Positions 26,664-35,803 of a stretch of 64,000 bases of DNA are shown in pieces. The notes below the pieces were generated by a model. That model searched no databases. It worked only from the letters and a program-made list of their open reading frames with translations, and was not told the DNA's origin. This stretch comes from Pedobacter suwonensis. Lineage in GTDB: Bacteria; Bacteroidota; Bacteroidia; Sphingobacteriales; Sphingobacteriaceae. Numbering within the stretch: position 1 is the first letter of the stretch; every line of letters begins with the position of its first letter. The stretch spans positions 108,490 through 172,489 of the forward strand of contig NZ_FOJM01000017.1 in the NCBI RefSeq assembly GCF_900111825.1. Direction: 5' to 3'. The position numbers were made by a program, and so were the translations under genes.

Positions 26664-29255
26664 ATGAATGCTAACGATCTCCTTATCGAACTCCGGAAGT
26701 TTGTTCTTCTAAAATCTGGTTTGAGAAATATCGACCCGGCTCATTGTAAGATAATTTCTGAGTATGTATATCAGGAAACTAAGAATTATGTAAGTGAAAC
26801 AACAATCAAACGTTTTTTTGGCTTTGCAAACACATTACATAAATTTTCTTTGTTCACTTTAAACAGCCTTTCTCAGTATGTAGGTTATAACGATTGGGAT
26901 GCATTCTGTAAGGATAAGGAAAACCAAACCAGTTCAGCCCAAAGTATCTGGCAGGATTTAAAGTTAAAGGCACATGCCATTACAGAAGTGTCATTAATTG
27001 CCAAGAAAAATAATTCTGGGGTTCCATTTACGACCACCGCCAACAGGAGTTTTTTTTATCCGGACTTTGATTATTTCCTAAAGAACAACTACCAGTTTAC
27101 GACGATAAGTGCACAGCCGGGGCAAGGAAAATCAATACTTCTTGCCCATATGGTCGAGTATTTTTTCTTTTCAGAAAATGCTCTTTACAAAAACGATATC
27201 GTTTTATTGATTAATTCTACCAGTCTTAATACCATTATCCAAAACAGCGATACATTAAAAGAGTGGTTTTTAAAAGAATTTAAATTCGGAAGCCTTAGTG
27301 AGTTAATCAGTTTTTTCAAAAAAAATGCCGAAAAGCGCGAAGGTCGTTTTGTTATTATTGTTGATGGTATTGACGAGCATCTGGCCAAAAACAATTATTT
27401 TAAAATATTTATCGATTTTCTATATAGCATAGAAGAAAACAATTTTGTTAAGCTGGTATTTGGTATGCGGACAGATACCTGGATTAATATTCAGCCGGCC
27501 ATTTACAGTTCGGCATCTTTAACAAAAGCCTGGTACACGGGTTTATTTTACGATGAGGAAACGCTAAGTAATGTACCATCGTTAAATGTTGATGAGATAC
27601 TCTACACGTTAAGCCATTTAGAAAATAAAATTATCAACCGTGCTGACGTAAGTCCATCACTTTTAACGCAGTTTAAAACGCCTTTTTGGTTACAGGTTTA
27701 TTTCAAACTCAAAGACGAAAATCAGCAGCTTGAGCTGAACAATCCATTATTATGTTATGAACTAATTAATTATTTTCTGGAAAAGCGTGTATTCCTGGCA
27801 AAAAAAAGCACCGAAAAAATATTTTTGCTTAAAAAGATAAGTGATTGCATTTCAGAGGGGAATAAGAAGCTAAGGGTTTCCAAAGAAAAAATCTTGAGCT
27901 ACATTAATTGTTATCCTGATACGTATGAAGAACTTTTAAACGCTGGTATTATCATTGAAGAGAAAAGGTTGAGTACAACCATCCCTACAGAGATCGTTCG
28001 CTTTCTGAGTGACGATATTTATACCTATTTTATGTTTATACAGATTACTGATAAATTTGAATATAAACCTGATAAACCTTTTTTTGAGTACATCCTGAAG
28101 AGTTTCCGTTGTCAAAGCGCTCAAAGAGACCATATTCTGAACTGGTCGATCAGATTTTGTATCAACCGTAACGAAATTGCTGCCTTAAAAAACATCTTCA
28201 GGCTACCGTTCTCTAACCGCGAGAAGAATAATGCTTTCGATTTTATTTGTTATGTATCAAAATATGAGTTAAGCAAGCCCAATGCGAACTTCAACAAACT
28301 GAGTGTGGATACCGATTTTATTGATATTATGACTACAGGGCGCACGATGGGCAACCTGTACAAAGAAACCATCAGAACAATATCGAAAAATGTGCTGAAC
28401 GAGGACATTCAGATTATCCTGCATGTAATCGAATCCAATGTTAATATTATTGATGTTGATAAATTGGCACTTGCCAATTCAATGCAGTTATTAAAAAGGA
28501 ATTATAAAAGATTAAACGAACTTTTTCCGATCAATCCTTACGATTTAATACTTTATTTCCATAATAACCTGATTAACAAACCTAATGAGAGCAAAAGCCT
28601 GGAAGATAAAATCATAAAACTTTGCCAGCAGATAGATCAGAGTAAACCAAAGAAAAATGAAGAAATCACTTCAGCCGAAATACTTTCTTATCGGTTAGTG
28701 TTAATGGTTTTGTTTTCTCAAAAAAGTTATGCAGAATGCCACCGTTTTATTATGGCTATACTGCATAAATATCCCAATATTTTTTACGTCAGATATTCAG
28801 TATTCTCTCCTTTTTTGTTGCTTCATTTAGGTCAAACCTATGTTAAGTTAAATTATTTTAAGAAAGCACAGCGTATTATACATTTCGTAGATAAAATTAT
28901 AAGCAGCGATTATACCTATTATACCAATTTTATATTGGCCAGCTTTAATGTTTTTAAAGCAAACTTTTACAATGCTACACACCATTATGAACAAGCGCTT
29001 ATAGAAGCCAATACAGGCTTGGCTGTTACCAAAAAGAATAATTTTAAGATGTATGAAATAACCTTACTGTTAAGTAAAATCGACACCCTGAAACATACCG
29101 ATGAATCGGAAGAAGTTTCAAATGTAATTAAAGAACTGCTGAACTTTTTAACAGCCCATAAACGCTCCATGCCCGATTATGCTAACTTTAGCAGCCACGA
29201 ATTTGAGCATACTTTTAAGATCTTAAAATCTTATCGCCGACACCAAAATCTATAA
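26664..29255 (+). CDS. STAND/NACHT-type P-loop NTPase with N-terminal HTH-like module and C-terminal helical repeats
   Basis: The 863-residue soluble protein has three parts. Residues 1-85 form a compact helical module with SETTIKRFFGF and FTLNSLSQYVGYNDWDAF, a segment I recall at the N-terminus of many Bacteroidota regulators; a DNA-binding role is a guess. The NTPase part has Walker A QPGQGKS (151-157), Walker B RFVIIVDGIDE (228-238) and KLVFGMRTD, a sensor-like arginine strand. This fits the STAND/NACHT class of nucleotide-dependent switches. The C-terminal 350 residues are helical and TPR-like (YAECHRFIMAILHKYP, HHYEQALIEANTGLAV). It is divergent from the adhesin operon and is either its regulator or an unrelated defence or signalling ATPase. 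Confidence 0.75.
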   Translation: MNANDLLIELRKFVLLKSGLRNIDPAHCKIISEYVYQETKNYVSETTIKRFFGFANTLHKFSLFTLNSLSQYVGYNDWDAFCKDKENQTSSAQSIWQDLKLKAHAITEVSLIAKKNNSGVPFTTTANRSFFYPDFDYFLKNNYQFTTISAQPGQGKSILLAHMVEYFFFSENALYKNDIVLLINSTSLNTIIQNSDTLKEWFLKEFKFGSLSELISFFKKNAEKREGRFVIIVDGIDEHLAKNNYFKIFIDFLYSIEENNFVKLVFGMRTDTWINIQPAIYSSASLTKAWYTGLFYDEETLSNVPSLNVDEILYTLSHLENKIINRADVSPSLLTQFKTPFWLQVYFKLKDENQQLELNNPLLCYELINYFLEKRVFLAKKSTEKIFLLKKISDCISEGNKKLRVSKEKILSYINCYPDTYEELLNAGIIIEEKRLSTTIPTEIVRFLSDDIYTYFMFIQITDKFEYKPDKPFFEYILKSFRCQSAQRDHILNWSIRFCINRNEIAALKNIFRLPFSNREKNNAFDFICYVSKYELSKPNANFNKLSVDTDFIDIMTTGRTMGNLYKETIRTISKNVLNEDIQIILHVIESNVNIIDVDKLALANSMQLLKRNYKRLNELFPINPYDLILYFHNNLINKPNESKSLEDKIIKLCQQIDQSKPKKNEEITSAEILSYRLVLMVLFSQKSYAECHRFIMAILHKYPNIFYVRYSVFSPFLLLHLGQTYVKLNYFKKAQRIIHFVDKIISSDYTYYTNFILASFNVFKANFYNATHHYEQALIEANTGLAVTKKNNFKMYEITLLLSKIDTLKHTDESEEVSNVIKELLNFLTAHKRSMPDYANFSSHEFEHTFKILKSYRRHQNL

Positions 29256-29983
29256 TATAGGTGGTATTTAGCCATTTGTTTAGCATCTTTTTATACAGAA
29301 GCGCAAGGCCTGTGCTCAACACTAAACTCCGTCCCGTTTTTCGCTTTTACGCTTCGCTGCCTCGTACCTCGTTGCTGCAAGGTAACCGCTTCAACCGGGG
29401 CTAAAGGGCAAGGGCAGTATTTCATTTTGTGCGTTTGCAGGGCGCCAACCTTTGTTCCTAAACCCGACAGTAGCGGCAGCCTCCGATTTTTCATCGGAGC
29501 TATAGCGCATGGCAGGACTGCAGGCCGCCAAGAATCACAGACCTATCGTTTCCTAAAAAACTATAATTTCATATGAAGCACAAAGACTGTACTCAACACT
29601 AAATTCCCTCCCGTTTTCGCTTTTACGCTTCGCTGCCTCGGACCTCGTTGTTGCAGGGTAACCGCTTCAACCGGGGCTAAGTGGTAAGGGCAGTATTTCA
29701 TTTTGAGCGTTTGCAGGGCGCCAGCCTTTGTTCCTAAACCCGACAGTAGCGGCAGCCTCCGATTTTTCATCGGAGCTATAGCGCATGGCGGGACTGCAGG
29801 CCGCCAAGAACCACAGACCTATCGTTTCCGAACCTTAAAACAAAATTATTTTTTGATGAAACGCACACACATGTCAAAACACCGGGATTGCTCCCGTTTT
29901 CCGCTTATCATTTCCTGATCCTAAAATTGATCTTTAAGTTGAAAACCAGGAACCTTTTAGTCCGTCCCATTAATCCCCTACTA
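29256..29983. repeat. Tandem pair of ~277-bp dispersed repeats in a gene-free spacer
   Basis: The stretch from about 29300 to 29555 recurs at about 29577 to 29832 with roughly 90 percent identity by eye. Both copies share TTTTACGCTTCGCTGCCTCG, GTAACCGCTTCAACCGGGGC, CCTAAACCCGACAGTAGCGG and the hairpin CTCCGAT-TTTTC-ATCGGAG (29481-29499 and its counterpart near 29757-29775). Shorter relatives of the hairpin section occur at 1131-1170 and 61998-62060. Each copy keeps a 67-69 codon minus-strand open frame starting MKNRRLPLLSGLGTK, but this seems a by-product of the repeat. No real gene is supported here. Confidence 0.8.
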
Positions 29984-30823
29984 TTATTTTATTAAATTGT
30001 AAAGCTCATCCAGCTTAGGCGAAAGTACAATCTCTATCCTTCTGTTTTTGCTTCTTCCATCTGCACTTGCGTTAGAGCCCAGGGGCTGAAACTCGCCTTT
30101 ACCTGTAGCCGTCATTCTTACACTTTCTACCTTCTCGTTCTCTGTTAAATAACGCACTACAGAAGTAGCTCTTAATACACTTAAATCCCAATTGTCTTTA
30201 ATCTGCCCCAGGTTATTTATTTTCTGGTTATCGGTATGGCCTTCAACTGCAATATTAATTTCTGGCTGCTGTTTTAATACATTGGCCAATTGTGTTAAAG
30301 CCTGCTTACCTTTTTCATCAATAATAATACTTCCTGAAGGAAATAAAAGCTTATCGGTTAGTGAAACATATACTTTACCATTTTTAATCTCTACCGTTAA
30401 ACCGCTTTTGGTGAAGCCCAACAGGGCCTGCTGCAATTTTTCTTTGAGCGAGTTGGTGGCTTCATCGCGTTTGCGTAGCACCTCTTCAACCTCTTTCAAA
30501 CGCTTTTCGCGGGCAGCCAGATCGCCTGATAACTTGGTGATTTCGCTGGAGGAATTACTTTTAAGCTTTTTGTAGTTCGCATCAACAGTATTGTAGCTAT
30601 TTTGCAGATCGCGAAGCTCCTCAGCCATCAATGTGGTATCCTTTTTTAATCCTGCCACTTCTTTTTCAAGATTTTCTATTTTGATCAAACCTTCATTAAA
30701 AGCGGTGTAAAGCGAATCTTTAGTCCCTAGTAAAGCTTTATACTTTTTAGGGGATAACACTACGCAAGAAGTTAATGAAGAAATAAAAAGGAGAACGGCA
30801 AAAGCAAAAAAGGTATTTTTCAT
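29984..30823 (-). CDS. OmpA-family lipoprotein with coiled coil
   Basis: The 279-residue protein has a lipoprotein signal peptide ending in the lipobox LTSC (Cys20). A long coiled-coil stretch follows (about 35-135, with repeated Leu/Lys heptads such as EITKLSGDLAAREKRLKEVE). The C-terminal OmpA domain (about 150-268) carries the peptidoglycan-binding signature AVEGHTDNQKIN and DGRSKNRRIEIVL. It probably tethers the outer membrane to peptidoglycan, like OmpA/Pal proteins. It appears to be transcribed alone; a run of short AGTAGCAAGTA repeats lies directly upstream. Confidence 0.9.
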   Translation of the reverse strand: MKNTFFAFAVLLFISSLTSCVVLSPKKYKALLGTKDSLYTAFNEGLIKIENLEKEVAGLKKDTTLMAEELRDLQNSYNTVDANYKKLKSNSSSEITKLSGDLAAREKRLKEVEEVLRKRDEATNSLKEKLQQALLGFTKSGLTVEIKNGKVYVSLTDKLLFPSGSIIIDEKGKQALTQLANVLKQQPEINIAVEGHTDNQKINNLGQIKDNWDLSVLRATSVVRYLTENEKVESVRMTATGKGEFQPLGSNASADGRSKNRRIEIVLSPKLDELYNLIK

Positions 30824-30847
30824 GTTTAAAGTTTCAAGAGTTTAGTT

Positions 30848-30900
30848 TTTAGTAGCAAGTAGCGGGTATTAAGTAGCAAGTATTTAGTAGCAAGTAGCAA
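30848..30900. repeat. Short imperfect tandem repeats of AGTAGCAAGTA
   Basis: Four imperfect copies of an AGTAGCAAGTA-like word separated by short spacers lie between the OmpA lipoprotein and DUF2461 genes. No coding potential. Confidence 0.6.
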
Positions 30901-30941
30901 GACTGGCAATTAGTTTTTGGTTATTGACAACTGCTAACTGT

Positions 30942-31607
30942 CTACTGCTCTATCGCATTCCGTAAAAATGCAACTAATGGTTGTATTGTTTTGAAAGAAC
31001 TTATCAACTTATTAACGAGGTTTGGTTTCAAAAATTCTTCGTCATCGATTTTCTGTGTGGCTTCGAAACTTTTCAGCTTCAAAAATTCGATGTTCGGATC
31101 TGCAGGATCATAACCTTTAGGTGCATTTTTAAGGGCATTATCAAATCCAAGTTTAAAATTTTTCTTAAAATCCTTTTCGTTTATAATTTCTTTAAAATCG
31201 CCTATATTATAATCAATCTCCTGCCTGATCAATTTTAAATGCGGTGCATCAGGCATCCAGTAGCCGCCGGCAAGAAAACTCGTTCCTGGCTGGATATGCA
31301 GATAATAGCCCGGCTCGTTGCCCCCTTTACTTTTTGCCGAAAACCAGATACCGAAGTTATTTTTATAGGGATCTTTATTTTTACTAAAACGCACGTCGCG
31401 GTAAATGCGCAACAGGCTTTTTTTAGGATCAGCTTCTGCTGAAAGCAAAGGATCTACCTTAGCCAATTCGGGAATAAGCTTACCTACCAATGCCAAAACA
31501 TCAGCTTTGGCCGCTTCATACACATCTTTATTAGCAGCAAACCATTCGCGGTTGTTATTTTCCGTAACATCCTTTATAAAATTCAGGGTTTCTTTTTTAA
31601 GCATCAT
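30942..31607 (-). CDS. DUF2461 family protein
   Basis: The 221-residue soluble protein matches the DUF2461 (TIGR02453) family. It starts LKKETLNFIKDVTENNNREWFAANKD, a conserved N-terminal helix with NREWF; the middle block is RIYRDVRFSKNKDPYKNNFG and the next GYYLHIQPGTSFLAGGYW. Length is typical. The family is widespread and structurally related to uncharacterised alpha/beta folds, with no established activity. Two Met codons begin the frame (31607 or 31604), and either could be the start. It is followed by the OmpA lipoprotein after a repeat-containing gap, so co-transcription is uncertain. Confidence 0.88.
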   Translation of the reverse strand: MMLKKETLNFIKDVTENNNREWFAANKDVYEAAKADVLALVGKLIPELAKVDPLLSAEADPKKSLLRIYRDVRFSKNKDPYKNNFGIWFSAKSKGGNEPGYYLHIQPGTSFLAGGYWMPDAPHLKLIRQEIDYNIGDFKEIINEKDFKKNFKLGFDNALKNAPKGYDPADPNIEFLKLKSFEATQKIDDEEFLKPNLVNKLISSFKTIQPLVAFLRNAIEQ

Positions 31608-31748
31608 TCAGGGTTCATTGGTCATCAGTTCAGTAGCCATTGGTTTAGTAGAGCATATTGTTACCTTGTTTAATCATCGCCAGACGCTTATCACTAACCG
31701 CTAAACCAACAATTAAACAGTTTATACGATTTAAACGATTAACCCATA

Positions 31749-32147
31749 TTACTTATCGTAATACGGCTTGTACTTAATATTTGGCGATAAAACGTGAAGC
31801 AATATGATCCTGGAATAACGGTAATTAAAGGGATACAGTACAAAACAACCGGTAAAAATAACAATCAGGTATGGCCAGAAAGTTTCATCGGTAAGCGGAC
31901 CAAAAATTAAATAGGTAAGAAAACTGGCGATCAGCATTTCAATCACATTCATGGCATAGCTTACATACATAGCTGCATAAAAGTAACCAGGTTCAATTTC
32001 TATCCGCTGTGCGCAATGTCCGCAGATTTCTTTGGTGTGCTGAATGTTCCAGCCATACATACTGCCCGTGAAAATATCTCCCCTGCGGCAATGCGGGCAT
32101 TTACAATGTACAATGGCGTAAAGTTTTGAGGTCGTTTGATCAGACAT
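31749..32147 (-). CDS. DUF983 membrane protein with zinc-ribbon-like CxxC pairs
   Basis: This 132-residue protein fits DUF983. The N-terminal ribbon has paired cysteines in HCKCPHCRRGDIF and ICGHCAQR, and two hydrophobic segments follow (about 58-82 and 90-112). The conserved IEPGYFYAAMYVSYAMNV block joins ribbon and membrane part. Family members often lie near cytochrome oxidase or haem genes, but no function is established. Here it follows the 90-residue gene after 4 bases, so the two are surely one transcript. Confidence 0.85.
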   Translation of the reverse strand: MSDQTTSKLYAIVHCKCPHCRRGDIFTGSMYGWNIQHTKEICGHCAQRIEIEPGYFYAAMYVSYAMNVIEMLIASFLTYLIFGPLTDETFWPYLIVIFTGCFVLYPFNYRYSRIILLHVLSPNIKYKPYYDK

Positions 32148-32151
32148 GCTT

Positions 32152-32424
32152 TTAATTTAAATTAAAAGGTTCTTTTTTCATGTTCAGCTGTATATTCTTT
32201 TTACGGTATTTTTTGTACCACACCACACCAACAATAACAGCCATTAAATAAGGAAGAGATAAAAGATACAATACACCTGTATTTAAGCCAGCAGTTTGTG
32301 TATTGCCATTTTTTACACCCTGCTCGGCATTAATGGTACACATGGAACATTGAGCATTAACATTGGCGCTTACAGCAAAGGTAATTACCAATACAAACAG
32401 GATAAAAATTGCTTTCTTCTTCAT
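32152..32424 (-). CDS. Small membrane protein with CSMC motif
   Basis: The 90-residue protein has a signal peptide (cleavage after NVNAQ), then CSMCTINAEQGVKNGNTQ, one transmembrane helix (about 50-70) and a basic tail beginning KKYRKK. The exposed Cys-Ser-Met-Cys at the mature N-terminus could bind a metal or form a disulphide. I recall similar small proteins near respiratory genes in Bacteroidota, without a named function. It overlaps nothing and is tightly coupled to the downstream DUF983 gene (4-base gap). Confidence 0.65.
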   Translation of the reverse strand: MKKKAIFILFVLVITFAVSANVNAQCSMCTINAEQGVKNGNTQTAGLNTGVLYLLSLPYLMAVIVGVVWYKKYRKKNIQLNMKKEPFNLN

Positions 32425-32494
32425 GGTTTACAAATATAGGAATAAACGCATGGAGGGGTTTAAAAATTATGTCATAAAAATAGTCATGATCAGG

Positions 32495-32833
32495 TTATTC
32501 TGGTTTAAGACGTCTTAAGTAGAACATACAAGCAATAGATAAAATAACATTTAGTCCTGCTGCGAAATACAAACCGGAGAAAAGCCACATCAAGGTGCTA
32601 TATAAAAATGGAATAAACAATGGAATCGTAAATTTTCCACTTTTTTTAAAATGACAATAATAATCGTAAAGAAATATTACAATAAGAGCGAGACAGATCA
32701 TTATTGTAGCAAACACTATCGCAGAGAATGGGTGTTTGACATCTAAAATGGCATAAACAATATGGTTAAAGATAAGTACAATAAACGCTGTGAGCTGTAA
32801 AGATATACGGTTCATATCGAATAAATTTATCAA
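32495..32833 (-). CDS. Uncharacterised four-helix membrane protein
   Basis: The 112-residue protein has four hydrophobic stretches (about 10-27, 34-55, 70-88 and 89-107) with a basic C-terminus (YLRRLKPE). There is no recognisable family motif. It is separated from the CSMC gene by 70 bases and from the DUF4302 gene by a terminator, so it may be its own unit. The frame begins MINLFDMN; the second Met (MNRISLQ) is an equally good start. Confidence 0.5.
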   Translation of the reverse strand: MINLFDMNRISLQLTAFIVLIFNHIVYAILDVKHPFSAIVFATIMICLALIVIFLYDYYCHFKKSGKFTIPLFIPFLYSTLMWLFSGLYFAAGLNVILSIACMFYLRRLKPE

Positions 32834-32995
32834 AAAACTATATGAGAATCCTAAGTTGTTTTTTGGTCAATTAGATTAGTGTTAAAAACAAAACCGCTGA
32901 AAGGAAATTTATGACTATATATTTGAAACAAAGTAGTGTTTTAAAGTTAAAAAAACCAAACAGTCAGCTATAATTTTAGCGTATTGTTATTTAGT

Positions 32996-33026
32996 GAAAA
33001 AGCCCCCGAAAAATTCCGGAGGCTTA
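32996..33026 (-). terminator. Terminator of the SusCD locus
   Basis: On the minus strand, AGCCTCCGGAA pairs imperfectly with TTCGGGGGCT and is followed by five T residues. It lies 22 bases after the last gene of the locus. Confidence 0.75.
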
Positions 33027-33046
33027 AGCGCGTTAGTTATAAGTTT

Positions 33047-34396
33047 TTATTGTAAAACTCCAGAAAATGTAAAAGTTGGATTTTGAACACTTTTAAATTG
33101 TGCAAACAAGCCACCGGTAACCGGATCCGTAAGATAATCGACCGTAAAATTATCTACATTTAATCTTTGTCCTAGTAAAGTAACCATAAAAGGAACGATG
33201 ATTGCACCATTTCCATCAGCATCTACATAGTTAAATTTGAATATGCCATCGTCTGTTCTTGTATATGTATAGTTTATTGTACCAACATATAAAGTAGCAT
33301 TTTGAGGCATGTTTACTGTTAAGGTTAACTTTTTAGTGGTATTATTAAAAGTATATGCCATTTGTTCTAGACGCAAAGCATATCCACCATTTAACATTGC
33401 GGAAGCGGCAGTTGCTCTTCTCGTTACATAGTCTGCTCCCCAACCCGCGTAAGTAGTGGCATTAGGCACGGTAACCAATGTATAACCTGCACCAATTAAT
33501 AAATAAAGTGGAGTAAGCGGCGTTGGGCTGCTCTTCACAATATATTCTTTCCCTGTTGAATCATAAACAGCTAACGTTGTGTCATCTTTCCAGGCAAATT
33601 TCACGAACTTAATTCCGTTATAAACCAATCCGGATCCTAAAAGGTCTGCTCCTGCCAACTTAAAAGCGAATTTGGAATTGCCTCCAACAACAGTTTTGTT
33701 ATCTTCTAATACTCCCGTAAAGCTTACTCTTTTTCCTGCGGTCATGTTATTCGTAACATTAACGGCAATTCCAGCCTTCAAAGTTGCGTTTCCTGATACG
33801 ATTTCTATATATGGATATTTTATAGCCGAGAAAAATGATTTAAACTTATCGATTGCAGTTTTATAGTCACCGGCAAGGAAAGCCGCCTTTTGAGCAGCTG
33901 TTGCTTTTACCATCAATAATGGCTGACGGAATTGACGGCCCACCATAATCAAACTATCTGGGGTTGATCGCACATAAGTAAATTCCACATCCGACGAGAA
34001 GCCACTACCCTGTACACCTCCAAGAACTGATGATTTTGGATCTTGAAGCATTGAGATAAAATTATACGTATCAAAGGCTAGCATTGCACCAGAGCCAGTA
34101 GTAACCCGATAAGTTGATACTGCTCCATTTGCAGCACCTGCATCCGAAATATCACTGTACATGGTTACTTTTTGGTTTGCATCAAAATTCATATAGAAAC
34201 CATAGCCTCCCCCAGCAGAGGTAGGCAATGTCGCAATCCATCCGTTAGGTGCTGAAGTAAGTGTATTACTGACTAAAGCAATGGCATCAGCCATTCTTTC
34301 TTCAGGACTCTTTTCAAATGTAGATTCAAAGTCAGTCTTTTTACATCCTGCCAGAACCACTAAAGCCAGGCATAATAAATAAAATATTTTTTTCAT
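33047..34396 (-). CDS. DUF4302 surface lipoprotein
   Basis: The 449-residue lipoprotein (lipobox LAGC, Cys18) has the DUF4302 layout: an early SPEERMADAIALVSNTLTSAPNGWIATL segment resembling the family consensus, then GYGFYMNFDANQKVTMYSD and a beta-rich remainder. DUF4302 proteins occur almost only in Bacteroidota next to SusC, SusD and the HExxH lipoprotein seen here. They are thought to be surface accessory proteins for substrate capture; the substrate is unknown. Last gene of the locus, 12 bases after the metallopeptidase-like gene. Confidence 0.85.
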   Translation of the reverse strand: MKKIFYLLCLALVVLAGCKKTDFESTFEKSPEERMADAIALVSNTLTSAPNGWIATLPTSAGGGYGFYMNFDANQKVTMYSDISDAGAANGAVSTYRVTTGSGAMLAFDTYNFISMLQDPKSSVLGGVQGSGFSSDVEFTYVRSTPDSLIMVGRQFRQPLLMVKATAAQKAAFLAGDYKTAIDKFKSFFSAIKYPYIEIVSGNATLKAGIAVNVTNNMTAGKRVSFTGVLEDNKTVVGGNSKFAFKLAGADLLGSGLVYNGIKFVKFAWKDDTTLAVYDSTGKEYIVKSSPTPLTPLYLLIGAGYTLVTVPNATTYAGWGADYVTRRATAASAMLNGGYALRLEQMAYTFNNTTKKLTLTVNMPQNATLYVGTINYTYTRTDDGIFKFNYVDADGNGAIIVPFMVTLLGQRLNVDNFTVDYLTDPVTGGLFAQFKSVQNPTFTFSGVLQ

Positions 34397-34408
34397 AATG
34401 ATAAAGTC

Positions 34409-35791
34409 TTAAAGAGTTTGCCCTAATACACCATAGAAATAATTTGTAGGAGTTCCGCTAAGGTAAAATCCACCATAACTATTAAAATTATCAGAATTAA
34501 TAGTTGCTGGCATCCAATTGGCTATAAATGTTTTACCTGTGAGGTAGGCCTGAATTGTATTGGTAAAAGAGGCAGTAAATAGTGTACCATTATTAAATGT
34601 TGTACCGGTACCATTGGCTACTTTAGTAAATGTTACCGCTCCTGTAGTTGCATTAACCGTATAGTTAAACGAGTAATCGCCAAAATACTGTGTTGTTGCA
34701 TTAGAAAATGCTGCTCTTACTGTCAACACAGTAGCTGATTCGAATCTCATCTGAATATAATCAAGATGATATTTCTGTGTTGAATTGGCAGCTAAAACCG
34801 CAGCCTTGAATGCATTGTAAGGCGTTGCGAAATCTGAAGAAATACCATTATCAGCATAGATTGGACTTTCTAAATTGATAGTCATTGTTTTAAACAAATT
34901 CTGTCCCATCCAATAAGGAAAACTTGCAGGAGCGTATTTATATTGATTTCTTACAACATTTTGTATTTCTTGTTGTAATTTCCTGAAATCAACACCTAAG
35001 TTGACGGTGAAATATTGTACCACGCTTGCCTCCTTTGCTTTAAGTGCAGCTTTACCAACAGCTGTTGAAGCATTTGCACGTGCATCATACCAGGCCTGTC
35101 CGAAGACTAATAAATGTGAAGTTACTTCTGCAAAATCTTCAACTGGTTCGCTTGAGGCATAAGGGGTTACATAACCATTATCTCGAGCCGTAGCATCAGC
35201 TACTGTTGTCCAGGTTGCATTATAAGTAGATTTTGTAATATTTTGAAAATCAGCCGGCATGGGAACCAATTGATTCAAAATATGTGTAAACTCATGGTGT
35301 ATGGTTTTTAGTTTGCCAGTAACCAAAGAAGCATCATTTACATTAAAATTATTGATATCGTAAATGGTTACACGTCTACCGGCTGATGCGGTAGCCAATA
35401 TCATGGATCCATCAGTTTGGTAAGCTCCTGAACCATACATAACCCATTCTTTTGGCACATTCTTTTTAATAAAAGCAACACCTGCAATTTTACGGTAAGG
35501 CAAAATAAAACCGTCTAATACGGTTTGCATTTGCGGTCTAACGCTTGCTATATTGCTTGGGGCAACGTTTTTATCATTGTCATAATAATACCTGCTGTAA
35601 CGGTAAATAACGTCCATATTATACTCGTCTAAAAACGTCGTCTTTAACCAAGCATCTAAATCTGTGTTAGCAACAGGATTATCGATATTGTATTTTGTTA
35701 AGTCAACATTTAATGCTGCTTCTTTGCGGCAGGAAATAATCATACCAAGAAGCACAATAAAGCTTAAAATCTTAAATATATTCTTTTTCAT
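34409..35791 (-). CDS. Substrate import-associated zinc metallohydrolase lipoprotein
   Basis: The 460-residue lipoprotein (lipobox region IISC, Cys21) carries a gluzincin-type zinc motif HEFTH at residues 166-170 (TIHHEFTHILNQL). A further acidic segment, SSEPVEDFAEVTSH (about 214-227), supplies a likely third ligand. This combination matches the TIGR04549 family, which is named from its constant association with SusC/SusD importers. It is probably tethered to the outer surface and cleaves a peptide or protein before import; this is known for position and motif but not for substrate. Spacing to SusD is 12 bases. Confidence 0.88.
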   Translation of the reverse strand: MKKNIFKILSFIVLLGMIISCRKEAALNVDLTKYNIDNPVANTDLDAWLKTTFLDEYNMDVIYRYSRYYYDNDKNVAPSNIASVRPQMQTVLDGFILPYRKIAGVAFIKKNVPKEWVMYGSGAYQTDGSMILATASAGRRVTIYDINNFNVNDASLVTGKLKTIHHEFTHILNQLVPMPADFQNITKSTYNATWTTVADATARDNGYVTPYASSEPVEDFAEVTSHLLVFGQAWYDARANASTAVGKAALKAKEASVVQYFTVNLGVDFRKLQQEIQNVVRNQYKYAPASFPYWMGQNLFKTMTINLESPIYADNGISSDFATPYNAFKAAVLAANSTQKYHLDYIQMRFESATVLTVRAAFSNATTQYFGDYSFNYTVNATTGAVTFTKVANGTGTTFNNGTLFTASFTNTIQAYLTGKTFIANWMPATINSDNFNSYGGFYLSGTPTNYFYGVLGQTL

Positions 35792-35803
35792 GATAGTTAT
35801 ATT

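Noticed and set aside
29291..29770. Paralogous 67- and 69-codon frames MKNRRLPLLSGL on the minus strand
   Set aside because: They coincide with the tandem non-coding repeat; no ribosome site, no family resemblance. Kept only as a finding about the repeat.
30848..30900. Short AGTAGCAAGTA repeats as a CRISPR or operator array
   Set aside because: Units and spacers are too short and imperfect for CRISPR, and no cas gene is present; dispersed low-complexity repeat is more likely.
31608..31748. Plus-strand 99-codon frame 31405-31704 overlapping DUF2461
   Set aside because: It is mostly antisense to the clear DUF2461 gene and has no family features.
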